A stretch of DNA of 64,000 nucleotides from an uncultured bacterium (GTDB lineage Bacteria > Elusimicrobiota > Elusimicrobia > Elusimicrobiales > Elusimicrobiaceae): NCBI GenBank assembly GCA_949296525.1, contig CASFOP010000004.1, forward strand, positions 62,001-126,000. Reading direction: 5' to 3'. Both the position numbers and the translations under genes were made by a program. Shown piece by piece: positions 41,927-51,947 of this stretch. Position 1 is the first letter of the stretch. Each line of letters opens with the position of its first letter. The notes beneath the pieces are model-generated. The model saw only the letters and a list, made by a program, of their open reading frames with translations, was not told the origin of the DNA and searched no databases.

Positions 41927-42508
41927 ATGAAACAAGTTATATCCTTTGTTCTAGTATGCCTGCTTACAGCCGGTTGTGCGGGAAGCGGCGTCCCCAATGC
42001 CAAATCCCAGCGTTACCGCGTCAGCACGGAGCGGGAACCGGCCTATTATTTGGGAACGGATGCCGAAGCAGTGGAGGATAGCTGTCCGGGCAATAATATT
42101 TTGAAACAATATAATTGTACGCGGGCTCAGGAAGACGGTTATGAATGTTTTGACGTATATCTGGCGCAGGGCAGCCCGATAAACAATCAGCGTTATACAT
42201 TGCTGCAGGAACGGGTGGAACGCCAGGCGGTCAGCCCCCAGCCGCAGTGCCCGGCTATGGAGGCTACTTGTGAATCCTTCCTGCAGGCATTAAATTATAA
42301 TTTGGAATTTTCCTGGTATTTGGTGAATTTCCCCACTTCTTCTTTTCCCCAGTGCCGTGAAACCTATGACTGCAAACGCATTGACTGTTACCTGCCGCCC
42401 GATCCGCAAAACGGGATTAAAGATTCAACTTTGGTGTCCTGTGTATATAAGCGGAACCAGCTGTTTTTTGTCGGTTCGGGAATCGTTTGCCGCAAAACGC
42501 CGCGCTGA
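41927..42508 (+). CDS. Cys-rich lipoprotein of unknown function
   Basis: 193 residues. The signal peptide ends with the lipobox LTAGC (Cys at about 17). Ten or more further Cys residues are spread through the mature part (for example SCPGNN, YNCTR, YECFDVY, CKRIDCY), enough for several disulfides. No family recognised. It is a probable envelope protein. The start is set by the lipobox distance and the promoter 7 bases upstream. It precedes the PAS mega-gene by about 100 bases; a hairpin CGGCCC-CGCA-GGGCCG lies between. Confidence 0.75.
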   Translation: MKQVISFVLVCLLTAGCAGSGVPNAKSQRYRVSTEREPAYYLGTDAEAVEDSCPGNNILKQYNCTRAQEDGYECFDVYLAQGSPINNQRYTLLQERVERQAVSPQPQCPAMEATCESFLQALNYNLEFSWYLVNFPTSSFPQCRETYDCKRIDCYLPPDPQNGIKDSTLVSCVYKRNQLFFVGSGIVCRKTPR

Positions 42509-42611
42509 TCTGCAAGCCGCCGCGGCGGGATTCCCTTGCCAGATTGAAAGAAATTTTATTAGCATATAAAAAACACGGCCCCGCAGGGCCGCGCCCGTGC
42601 ATGAGGAAATT

Positions 42612-45600
42612 ATGTCAGATAAAACTTTTTTCTTTTCCCAAAATGGTGAAGCACCCGATTTTTTGACCCAAATGGATGCCTGGCTGGAGTTGATGCCCTG
42701 TGCTGCCTGTTTAATAGATCAAACGGGTCTGATTTTGTTGGCCAATAAACAAACGGCGGCGGTGTCCGGTTTCCCCGCGGAAATGCTTAAAGGCAGCCAT
42801 ATTGCCAAATACGGGCTGACTCCGGCCGATGTGCAGAATCTGTTGAATGGAAAAGGAGATGCCTCCCTGCTTAAAGAAATGGTAACCAAAAACATGGAAG
42901 CGCTGTGTATGAATGTGCGCGCTTCCGCCGTCCCGGGGACTTCTTATATTATCCTTTGTTTTGACGCGGCCGCACAATATCATCAGGCGGTAAAGGATAA
43001 AAAGTTTTTTGAATCCCTTGTCCATTCTTATCCCTGTGCGGTGACGGTGCAGGATGGGCAGGGAAAATGTTTGGTGTGGAATGAAAAGGCCGAGAAAATG
43101 TTTTCTCTTTCTTCCGCCCAGGCGCTGGGCCGTCCTTTGTATGATATTTTGCCCTCCGCTCTTTGCTCTGCCCTGGAATTGTTGGACCGGGATGTAAAAG
43201 AGAAGAAACAGACCCGCGCTGTCAGGCAGATGAGTTTTAAAAACAACCGGGGGAATGAGCTGACGCTTTCCGTGGTCAAAGTGCCGTTATTGGATCCTGC
43301 CGGAGAAGTGAGGGATATTTTGACGATATATGAAAACATTACCGTCCGGCACGCCCAGGAAGAAGACTTGATACAGACGCGCAATTTGCTGCAGGCAATT
43401 TTGGATCATGTGCCATTGGGTATTTATACCCGTACGGCAGACGGCGTCATGACTTTTTTTAATAAGCAAAGCCAGGAAGTCCTTTCGGAAACGGAACCAA
43501 AATGCGTTAACACGCCCCACCCGAAACAGGATGCGGCCGTGGTGCGGATGTATGCGGAACGTGAGCGGAAAATCCTGGAAGAGGGCAAGTTGCGCGATTT
43601 CCCCAATGAAGTATATGTTGACCGTGACGGCCGCGAAAAAATGATACATATCATTAAGGTGCCCCTGCGCCATGCCGGCCCGGAACCGCTGGTGCTCAGC
43701 ATCGTGGAAGACGTTACCAAAAAACTGGAACAGGAAAGGGAAATAGTAACGGCCAATAATTTCCTCTCTTCTATTGTCAACAATGTGCCTATCGGGTTAT
43801 ACGTCCGCATGCGCAACGGAAAGCTGTTGCTGCGCAACAAAATGTGCGAGCAGATTTTTGGCGCAAACGAAAATGTATTTGACGAACAGGGATCCTTACC
43901 CCATGAAACAAAAGAACAGGTGCAGGGGTATTTAAGCCGGGAAACCCAGGTGCTCCAGTCCGGCAAGTTGTTAGACATTCCGGAAGAGCCTTACACCACC
44001 GGGACGGGGGAGCAGCGTCTGCTGCATTTGGTAAAAGTGCCGGTGTCTGACTCTGAAGGCAATCCTGAATTTGTCATTACCATGGTGGAAGACATTACCC
44101 GGAAAAAGGAACAGGAACGCAAATTGATGGAAGGGCAAAGCTTCCAACAGGCTATTTTGGACAATGCACCGATGGCCATTTACGCGCGCGGCGTGGATAT
44201 GTCCATGTTCTTTGTCAACAAAAGGGCGTTGGAATTATTCCCTTATGAAAAAATTGATGAGGAAGAAAATGATGATTACCGGGAACGGGAGGAAGAAGTG
44301 TTCCGTTCCGGTAAAATCCTGGATATTCCGGAAGAAGAGTATTTGCGCCGGGACGGAAAGAAAGTCTTGCTGCATTTGATCAAGGTGCCTGTGTATGACG
44401 ATGACGGCCGGCCGTTTATGATGCTCTCCCTTGCCGAAGACATTACCCAGAAAAAACAGCAGGAGCGCAAACTGGCGGAGGTGCAGAATATCCATCAGCT
44501 GGTGCTGTCCCACACGCCTATGGCTATTTATGCCTATGATGCAGGCCATCGGCTTTGTTTCTATAATAAAGCGGCCGATGTCATGTTCCCTGGGGAGATG
44601 TCTTCCGATCAGGATCAGTATGGATACAACAGCCGGGAAGATGAAATTTTTAAGGGCGGAAAAATCCTGGATATCCCGGAAGAAGAATATGTGCGCCGGG
44701 ACGGAAAGAAAGTCTTGCTGCATTTGGTAAAAGTGCCCGTATTCGCCCCGGACGGACAACCGTTGATGGTGCTGACCATTGCCGAAGATATTACCCAGCA
44801 GAAGCAGCAGGAAAAAGAAGTCCGCGATACGAGAAACTTTTTGCAAAATGTGGTAGACAATTTGCCGGTGGCTTTGTCCGTGAAACGCCGCAGCGGGGAA
44901 TATGTCGTATGGAATAAACGCAGTGAGGACGTATTCGGCGTGCCGGCCAAAGATGTCATCGGGAAAGACAATTACCGTACCGATATTACCAGGGAACAGG
45001 CCGAGTTTATGCAGGAAGCGGATGAACGTATTTTTCAAAGCCGTAAGGAGCTTAACATTGCCCAGGAATTGATTTCCACCCCTTCCGAAGGCGTAAAAAT
45101 TATGCATACGGTTAAAACGCCGTTGTATAAGCCCGATGGCACGCCGGATTATCTGCTCAGCGTGTCCGAAGATATTACGGCAAAGACCAAAATGGAAAAA
45201 CAAATCCGCGAGACGGGGGAGAAGAATTCCCTGTTGGTGGAAAACGCGCGGGAAGGCATTATTATCCTGGAAGATTACCAGGTGATTTATGCCAATGTGG
45301 CCGCCTGCAAATTACTGGGCTATGAATCGGCGGAAGAAATTGTGCGTAAGCCGTTTTTAAATTTCATTTCACCCGATCACCAGCCGTTTGCCACGGATAA
45401 GTATGAATCGGTGGTAAACGGGGTGGAGGGGGGCGAAGACCCCATCCAGCTGCATTTTGTCAAAAAGTCCGGCAGCCAGGCGGAAGTAGAAATGGCGGCC
45501 ATGGCTTCCAAATATTTAGGCCGGCGTATTGTCATCGTATTTTTGCGGGACGTTACGGCGTTCAACAAGTCCATGCGGGAAGTGCGCGGTGAGCGGGAGA

Positions 45601-47975
45601 AGTTCAAAAATGTGTTTGAAAAGGGCCTCCTGCCCGCATTTATCCTTAATCACAAAGGATATATCAACGTCATGAACCGTGCGGCCAGGGATTTGTTCCA
45701 CTTTACGGAGGAGGACCGCCACTTCTACCGCAATGTGTACATCCGCCCCGCGCTGACCCTGCAAACCAGGCGCCATCTGTCACGCGGGGAAAGCGCACAG
45801 ATGGATTATGTGTTTGACTTTGATAAAGCCGCAGCCAAGTTCCCGGGCCGTATTCACGGAGAGGGGAAAATGTTGTTGCATGTGTCGCTGGAGCCTTTTA
45901 ACCGGCGTGACGCCAAAGACGGGACGGTGGAGGCCGATTATTTGGTGACGCTGGATCGCCGGGAACGGGGGGGCACTCCTCCTCCGTCTGTACCCTTGGC
46001 AGGCATTGCAAAAAAAGTGCGTAAGCCGCAGCCGCCGTGCGCCGTATTGCTGCCCAATACCCAGCCGTATGCAGTGTGTTCTTCCCAGTTTAAAATCATT
46101 TCCTGCAATGATTTATTCTGCGCGCTAAGCCAACATGAACGGGAGGAACTGACAGGACAGGAACTTGTCCGTTTGTTTGCGGCGGAAAGTGCTTCTTTGT
46201 TTAAAGAGGATTTGGAAAAATTGAAATCCACCGGAGAACTGGAAAACAGGGAATACCGTTTGTGCCTGGCCAGCGGGCTGGAAACGACCCCTGTCCGCCT
46301 GTGCGCCCTGCGCAACCGGGACGGGAATTATGTGTTTATTTTCCACAACCTGGCCCTGCAAAAACAATTGATGAATTTGCTGCAGGAACGTTCGGCCCAG
46401 TTAAACGCTTTGCTGGATGCAACTGACGGGGCCGTGTTTTCCGTGCAGTATGAAGACGGCAAGCTGGGCCGGGTCGAACGCGCCAATAAATTCTTTTCCC
46501 GCTTTATCGGCTATTCCCGGGAGGAACTGACATCCGTGCCTTTTGAGCGGTTATTTACGGCGCCGGATGGAAAGAATTCCGCCGAAGTGAAAGAGAAATT
46601 CGGCCGCGCCGTGCAAAATTTGCAGGCGTCCGGACGGGCCAATCTGGCGGCCTTGCTTTTTACCAAGGACGGCAAACCTATTGAAACGGCCGTTACGCTG
46701 ACGGAGCTGGATATCCCCGGCCAAAATGTGGTTTTGGCCGTGGTCACGGATTTGTCTGATTTGCTGGAACGCCTGTCCCGCAATTCCCGTGCGGCGCTGG
46801 AGCTGAGCAGTGTGCGCCAATCTTTGCCTGGGATTTATCTGAAGACTAATTTAGACGGCCGGGTGCTGGAAGTAAGTGCCAATTTGCCCTATCTGAGCCA
46901 GGCGCAGGCCCAGGATATGTTTTTGGATAAGCTGCCCAAGGAATATTGGCCGGAAGAAGTGGCTTCCAAAGAATTGTTTGCCGTCAAGGAATCCGCCGGT
47001 GTGCATATTAACACTACCTTTGATTTTGAATGGGAGTTTGCCGGCCGCAAACGGTTTTTGGAAGCCGTTTGCATGCCTATCATCGGGCGGGAAGAAGTGG
47101 TGATTTGGCTCAGGGATGCCACGGAACGCCGCCTGCATGAAGAACATATTCAGGAATTGTATTCCATCAGCAATGAAAATAATTCCACTATTACGCAGCA
47201 GGTGGACCGGATTTTGGATTTCGGTAAAAAAATATTCAAATCGGATGTGGGTATAGTGTTGCGTTTTCGCGACTCCAACCCCGATGAACTGACCGTTATC
47301 TATTCCACGCCCAGTCCGTTTAATATTGAACGTTATATGGTATTCCCGTTGGAAGAATGCCTGTTTGACGTGCGCGATGACAATGTGGTCGTGTTTCCGG
47401 ATTTGTCCAATACCAACTGCAAACGCTGCCTGCATAAAGAAAAAAATTTTGGCTCCCTGATTGCCGCTCCGCTGTATGTAGGCGGCAAGGTGGCCGGGGT
47501 GCTGTGTTTTGCCGCCCGGGCTTCCAAAACGCATTTTGAAGAAGGGGCTGAAGAGCTAATTGGCATCATGTCGCGAATCCTGAGCCTGCGCATAGAGCTG
47601 CGTGAAGCCAGTAAAACCCTGGGGGAAACCTCGCAGAGTTTTATCCGTACGCTGGAATACCTTAACTCTCCCGCCGTGGTGCTGGATTTGTACCACCGCG
47701 TGCGTTATGCCAACGATGTATTCCTGGGGTTTACGGGGCGTCAGCCGCGGAATGTGGAAAACCGGGAGTTTTTTGATGAGTTTGTCCGCAATCCGCACAG
47801 CAGCCGCCACATGTTTGACAGCTATGCCCGCGGTGCCGTGGGCAATGCTTTCCAGGTGCGTTTGGAACAAGTGGATGACAGCGGAAAATATTCCCCGGTT
47901 CAGTGGGATGTGTTTTTGATGAAAGACATAAAAGGTGAAGTGGAAGGGTACGGCCTGATTGGCGTGCCGCAGAAA
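42612..47975 (+). CDS. 1788-residue multi-PAS/GAF protein without output domain
   Basis: Soluble, no signal peptide or membrane helix. By eye there are about thirteen PAS-like modules at residues near 26, 133, 259, 384, 511, 626, 743, 873, 998, 1151, 1265, 1400 and 1677, and one GAF domain at about 1517-1663. Modules end in the PAC-type strand LxxVEDITxKKxQE and are joined by short coiled helices. Modules 5 and 6 are near-identical tandem copies (period 348 bases). No histidine kinase, GGDEF, EAL, HTH, STAS or phosphatase domain is seen; the protein ends inside a PAS fold (GYGLIGVPQK). It may sense ligands and signal through protein contacts. Start at 42612 has GAGGA upstream. The stop TAA follows at 47976-47978. 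Confidence 0.9.
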
Positions 47976-47978
47976 TAA

Positions 47979-48226
47979 GTTCTGTGCCGGGGCTGTGGGC
48001 AGCCCGCGGCATAACCGCACACGGACCGGCGTTTTGCCATATAGAAGCCGGCGGTATAAACAGGGCCGCGTGGGCCAAAAGGCACCCGGGGCAGGGCCCG
48101 GGCGTGTGGTGGTATAGGCCTGTGCTTCCCTCAAAATAAGGACGGGCGCGCAGCCGTTGTACGGGCTGGGGGATATATACGCAATATATGTTTTGTGCCT
48201 TAGGCTCCGGGTATTTTGGCAGAAAT
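47979..48226. other. GC-rich intergenic stretch with hairpins, no gene
   Basis: After the PAS gene there is a stem TGCCG-GGGCTG/CAGCCC-CGGCA (47985-48011, one bulge) and more GC-rich inverted repeats around 48070-48110. No reading frame has codon use or a ribosome site worth calling. It may be a 3' UTR or contain an RNA; I cannot identify one. Confidence 0.3.
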
Positions 48227-48264
48227 AAAAAGCCCCTGCGCCATAAAAAGCGCCGGGGCTTTTT
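48227..48264. terminator. Bidirectional terminator
   Basis: AAAAAGCCCC...GGGGCTTTTT with inner GCGC pairing, T-run on both strands. It ends the leftward FKBP gene and could end the rightward PAS transcript. Confidence 0.85.
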
Positions 48265-48278
48265 GCCGTATATCCTCT

Positions 48279-48698
48279 TTATTCGTTGATTTCTTTGATT
48301 TCCACTTCAAAGGTCAGGTCTTTTCCGGCCAACGGGTGGTTGAAATCCAGCGTAATTTCTTTGTCCGTGATTTCCGTTACCACCGCTCGGAAGGTGTGGC
48401 CCTCGTTACTGGCGCCTACCATGTCGCCTACTTTAAGTTGGTCGGCATTCATAATGGCTTCTTTCGGCACGCGTTTGATGGCTTCCTGCAGTACGGGGCC
48501 GTATGCTTTTTCCGCTTTAATTTCCACGGTTTTTTTGTCGCCGAGGTTCATTTGTTCCAATACTTCTTCCAGCCCCTGTATAATCTGGCCCGCGCCGTGG
48601 GTGTATTCCAGCGGGCCGCGCCCGGCGGAAGTGTCCTGCACTTTCCCGTCCACAGTCAGGGTGTAGTCAAATTTTACTTTGGAACCTTTTTTAATCAT
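48279..48698 (-). CDS. slyD: SlyD-type FKBP peptidyl-prolyl isomerase
   Basis: 139 residues. FKBP domain with inserted chaperone flap: FDYTLTVDGKVQDTS, EYTHGAGQIIQGLEEVL, AEKAYGPVLQEAI and the closing LDFNHPLAGKDLTFEV, the last being typical of SlyD. The His/Cys-rich metal tail of E. coli SlyD is absent; the protein ends at EIKEINE. It should speed prolyl isomerisation and hold unfolded chains in the cytoplasm. Start at 48698 has AAGGAG upstream. Confidence 0.9.
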   Translation of the reverse strand: MIKKGSKVKFDYTLTVDGKVQDTSAGRGPLEYTHGAGQIIQGLEEVLEQMNLGDKKTVEIKAEKAYGPVLQEAIKRVPKEAIMNADQLKVGDMVGASNEGHTFRAVVTEITDKEITLDFNHPLAGKDLTFEVEIKEINE

Positions 48699-48738
48699 GG
48701 CTTTCTCCTTTTGGCCGCGCTGAAGGCGGGATGGTCTT

Positions 48739-48769
48739 ATTGTAACATTTCCGTTCCCGTTTGTGTAAA
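48739..48769 (-). promoter_or_regulatory. Promoter of the FKBP gene
   Basis: On the minus strand TTTACA then 19 bases then TACAAT, about 40 bases before the start codon. Shifting the -35 to TTACAC gives 18 bases. Confidence 0.45.
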
Positions 48770-48791
48770 AATATCCGGGCCTCCGGGCAAA

Positions 48792-48817
48792 AGCCCCCGC
48801 CCGGGGAGGCGGGGGCT
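48792..48817 (-). terminator. Terminator-like hairpin upstream of the FKBP promoter
   Basis: AGCCCCCGCC, six-base loop, GGCGGGGGCT, then TTTTG on the minus strand. It could back up the guaC terminator. The 285-base gap between guaC and the FKBP gene has no supported gene. Confidence 0.5.
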
Positions 48818-48941
48818 GCCGCAGCATGCCGGGCTTGGGGGAAATGGGAAGCTCCTCTCCATTTTGCCGATCTGCCCTTTTGTATTCTTTCATTTTGCAT
48901 GCACTGCGGCAAGCCGGAAAAAAGGGCTAGAAAGGAAATAA

Positions 48942-48967
48942 AAAACCGCCCGTTGCGGGGCGGTTTT
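48942..48967 (-). terminator. Terminator of guaC
   Basis: AAAACCGCCC/GGGCGGTTTT stem with a six-base loop, then TTTATTTCC on the minus strand. Confidence 0.85.
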
Positions 48968-48983
48968 CCATAGAAAAGGGATT

Positions 48984-50087
48984 TTACTCTTCTCCAAATA
49001 TATTGTTTAACTGGCGGTTGACACGGTAGAATGTAGCGCATTTGGGCATGTCTTTGAGGCGCTTTGCACCGATGTAAGTCATACAGCTGCGCAAACCGCC
49101 CAAAATGGCCAAAAGCGTGTGTTCTATGGGGCCGCGGAAAGGGATTTCCACCACTTTGCCTTCGCTGGCGCGGTATTTTTTCATGCCGCCGTAATGGGCC
49201 TGTTGGGCGTATTCGGAACTCATGCCATAGAACTTTTTAAAACGCTTTTCTTCCAGCCGCATGGCGCAGGTTTTGTCGTCAATCATTTCTGCCTCTCCGG
49301 TCTGGTAAAATTTGGTGCACAGTTCCCCGGCACTTTCTTCATGTCCGGCCAGCATGCCGCCCAGCATGACAAAATCCGCCCCCGCGCAAAAGCTTTTGCA
49401 TACGTCTCCAGGTACGGTACATCCGCCGTCGGCACAAATCATGCCGCCCACGCCGTGTGCAGCGTCCGCGCATTCAATAACGGTGGAAAACTGCGGCCGG
49501 CCCACGCCGGTCAGTTTGCGCGTGGTGCAGACGGATCCGGGCCCGATGCCCACTTTTACGATGTCTGCCCCGCTTAAAATTAAATCTTCCGTCATGTCCC
49601 CGGTAACCACATTGCCGGCCATAATCAGGCTTTCCGGCCAGGCGGCGCGCACTTTTTTGACATAATTGACCAGATAAGGGGAATAGCCGTTGGCTACGTC
49701 AATGCAAATATTGCCGACTAAACCGCTTTTCATAACGGCGCTTAATTTTTCAAAATCCGTATCTGATACGCCGGAGCTGACGAAAATTAAATCATTGTTG
49801 CCGTATGTTTTTGCATTGTCTTTTAAGAAGGCCAGTATTTCTTCGGAGGCGTAATGCTTATGCAGGGCGGTGAAAAGTTTTTGTTTTTGCATTTCGCGCG
49901 CAATTTCCATGGTGCCGGTGGTGAACATGTTGGCTGCCACCACGCCGGTGGCGCTAATGGCGCGCGGGCACCACTTAAAGGTGTATTGGCGGACAATGTC
50001 CACCTGTGAGCGCGACGCCAGCGCCGAGCGTTTGGGCCGCAGCAGCACGTCGCAATAATCCAGTTGTACGTCGTCTTGAATTCTCAT
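48984..50087 (-). CDS. guaC: GMP reductase
   Basis: 367 residues. It converts GMP to IMP with NADPH. IMPDH/GMPR barrel: YCDVLLRPKRS at the N-terminus, NICIDVANGYSPYL, the catalytic loop GIGPGSVCTTRKLTGVGRPQ with the active-site Cys, ADGGCTVPGDVCKSFCAGADFVMLGG in the phosphate region (about 215-240), and GMSSEYAQQAHYGG. No CBS domains. It is closer to the E. coli/animal GuaC type than to IMPDH because the loop ends TTRKLTG. Confidence 0.95.
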   Translation of the reverse strand: MRIQDDVQLDYCDVLLRPKRSALASRSQVDIVRQYTFKWCPRAISATGVVAANMFTTGTMEIAREMQKQKLFTALHKHYASEEILAFLKDNAKTYGNNDLIFVSSGVSDTDFEKLSAVMKSGLVGNICIDVANGYSPYLVNYVKKVRAAWPESLIMAGNVVTGDMTEDLILSGADIVKVGIGPGSVCTTRKLTGVGRPQFSTVIECADAAHGVGGMICADGGCTVPGDVCKSFCAGADFVMLGGMLAGHEESAGELCTKFYQTGEAEMIDDKTCAMRLEEKRFKKFYGMSSEYAQQAHYGGMKKYRASEGKVVEIPFRGPIEHTLLAILGGLRSCMTYIGAKRLKDMPKCATFYRVNRQLNNIFGEE

Positions 50088-50163
50088 ACCTTGCTCCGCC
50101 CGGGCAAATTGGTCCTGGGGCCTCCGGGCCGTTAGATATCATAGCAAATTTAGCCGTCCGGGG

Positions 50164-50191
50164 TTGCCGCTTAGGCGGGATTTAGTATAAT
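50164..50191 (+). promoter_or_regulatory. Promoter of the prepilin cluster
   Basis: TTGCCG (50164-50169), 16 bases, TATAAT (50186-50191), about 50 bases before the first prepilin start. A second AT-rich TATACTATAA lies closer. Confidence 0.5.
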
Positions 50192-50242
50192 GAATATTGT
50201 AAAAATCCGTAAATGTCTTATACTATAAACATCGGAGCATTT

Positions 50243-50719
50243 ATGAAAATATTTCTTTCCGGCAGAAAGGCCGGGTTTACATTGGTGGAATTATTGGTGG
50301 TTGTCATGATTTTGGGTATATTGTCAGCCATTGCTTTGCCTCAGTACCGCCGCTCGGTGGAGCGTGCGCGTGTGGCCGAGGCACAGACCCTGTTGCGTTC
50401 CATTTATGATGCCTGTGAACGGCTGGCTTGGGAAAACAATATGTCCAGCTGCGAGGATGCCGTCAAAAACGATGCGGTAAATTTCCGTAAACTGGATATT
50501 ACGGTAAAAGGGACTTTTAACAGCAATGCCAGCACTTTGACGACGGAAAATTTTCATTATGAATTCGGCGGGAATACGGTGTGGGCCCAGGCCCAACGGG
50601 GGGATTATGTGGGGGCCATTATTACATTTGACGGCCGGCAGTTTACCTGCACGGATACCATCCATCCCGCCCCCAACGCCTGCACGGTATGGGGTGCGGC
50701 CAACTGGAACGAGGAATAA
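50243..50719 (+). CDS. Type IV prepilin-like protein 1
   Basis: 158 residues. Class III signal: MKIFLSGRKAG cut before FTLVELLVVVMILG, with Glu at +5. The hydrophobic helix is followed by LPQYRRSVERARVAEAQ, then a beta-rich head with Cys pairs. Pilins or pseudopilins assemble into fibres after PilD-type cleavage and methylation. The start at 50243 has CGGAG eight bases upstream. First of three adjacent intact prepilin genes on this strand. Confidence 0.9.
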   Translation: MKIFLSGRKAGFTLVELLVVVMILGILSAIALPQYRRSVERARVAEAQTLLRSIYDACERLAWENNMSSCEDAVKNDAVNFRKLDITVKGTFNSNASTLTTENFHYEFGGNTVWAQAQRGDYVGAIITFDGRQFTCTDTIHPAPNACTVWGAANWNEE

Positions 50720-50724
50720 ACGTT

Positions 50725-51204
50725 ATGAAAAAATATATCAATGATATTTTGCCGTGCCCGGGCCGGGGGTTTACGTTAATTGAGCTGATGGCCGTGGTGA
50801 TGATTATAGGTGTTTTGTCATCCATTGCATTGCCGCAGTACCGCCGGGTGGTGGAAAGGAGCAAATTCACCAAGGCGCAGGTTATGGCCAAGTCCATGTA
50901 TGATTCCTGCCAGCGCCTGGTGGCGGAATGGGGGGTGGACAATTATACGGACTTATCGACCGACGTGCGTAAGATTTCCCGCCTGGATATCGGGGACGAG
51001 GCGGATTTGCCTGCCGGTTTTTCCGTATCGGACAACTCAATTGTCGGGGCCGGTTTTGTATATACGCTGGGCAGCAATTGCGTAGTGAATGTCGAGAAAA
51101 CATCGGGCAATTATGCGGGCGTTACCATGAATTATAACGGGCTGGCATTTTATGATTGTTCGGATGACGGTTCCGGTGCGTGTGATATTTACGGGCTGGA
51201 TTGA
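50725..51204 (+). CDS. Type IV prepilin-like protein 2
   Basis: 159 residues. Leader MKKYINDILPCPGRG before FTLIELMAVVMIIG; the leader is longer and carries a Cys. LPQYRRVVERSKFTKAQ follows the helix. The head has SDNSIVGAGFVYTLG and a Cys-containing end (CSDDGSGACDIYGLD). GAGGA upstream sits across the stop of prepilin 1, six bases before. The head shares little with prepilin 1, so the genes are paralogs that have diverged rather than recent copies. Confidence 0.9.
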   Translation: MKKYINDILPCPGRGFTLIELMAVVMIIGVLSSIALPQYRRVVERSKFTKAQVMAKSMYDSCQRLVAEWGVDNYTDLSTDVRKISRLDIGDEADLPAGFSVSDNSIVGAGFVYTLGSNCVVNVEKTSGNYAGVTMNYNGLAFYDCSDDGSGACDIYGLD

Positions 51205-51213
51205 GGAAACGGT

Positions 51214-51753
51214 ATGAAAAAATATATATTATGCAAAAAAGTCTGGGCCTGCAAAGACGGCGGTTTTACGCTGATGGAAATTTTGGTGGCGGTGTTAATT
51301 CTGACCATTTTAATTACTATGGCCGTGCCTATGTATGAGCGCACGGTGGAAAAATCCCGCCTGGCGGAAGTCAGTACCCTGCTCAAGCGTATATCCGAGT
51401 CAAAACTGCGCACCATGGACAGCCAGAACATCACTAACTACTACACATCCGCTTTCGGGATGGACGAGCTGGATATAACCGTTCCATCTAGTGATGATTT
51501 TTATTACGGTTTATATCCTGAGTCGTACTCCAATGCCGTCTGCGCACGCCGCCTGCGCGGGGATAATGCGGGGACGGTATTCCTCTACCTGGGGGAAGCG
51601 GCGCCGGATTATTGCTATACGGGCGGGAAAGGCACCGCCATATGTACCGAGTATCTTTCCAGCGGCCGCAGACTGTTCTGCCAAAATGCTAGCGGCAAAT
51701 CCACCTGTGAAAGCTATGGGCTGGACAGTTATACCACAGGTTCCTGTCAGTGA
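51214..51753 (+). CDS. Type IV prepilin-like protein 3
   Basis: 179 residues. Leader MKKYILCKKVWACKDGG before FTLMEILVAVLILT; two Cys in a long basic leader. After the helix the usual PQYRR is PMYERTVEKSRLAEV. The C-terminal head has several Cys (VCARRL, DYCYTGGKGTAIC, LFCQNASGKSTC). Nine bases after prepilin 2. Ends before a strong terminator. Confidence 0.9.
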   Translation: MKKYILCKKVWACKDGGFTLMEILVAVLILTILITMAVPMYERTVEKSRLAEVSTLLKRISESKLRTMDSQNITNYYTSAFGMDELDITVPSSDDFYYGLYPESYSNAVCARRLRGDNAGTVFLYLGEAAPDYCYTGGKGTAICTEYLSSGRRLFCQNASGKSTCESYGLDSYTTGSCQ

Positions 51754-51771
51754 TTTTTTCCCTGTTTTATC

Positions 51772-51806
51772 AAAACCCCGCGCGACACAGGTTGCGCGGG
51801 GTTTTT
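51772..51806 (+). terminator. Terminator of the prepilin cluster
   Basis: AAAACCCCGCGC, ten-base loop, GCGCGGGGTTTTT. Confidence 0.9.
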
Positions 51807-51947
51807 GGATATATAACGGTTTTTATAAGCGGAAGAATTCAGCATGCCCCTATCAAAAACTGTCGTGGCTGTTATGCTGTTTCCCCATCGGCGTTTTTTA
51901 TCTCTCAATTCACAAGCCTTGACCTGTTTTTTTTGATACATTTTCGC

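Noticed and set aside
47979-48264. RNase P, tmRNA or SRP RNA in the GC-rich gap
   Set aside because: None of the conserved core motifs of these RNAs could be found on either strand.
51755-51947. Extension of the prepilin pseudogene upstream of 51948
   Set aside because: The stretch contains the terminator of the previous gene and does not look like a prepilin leader.
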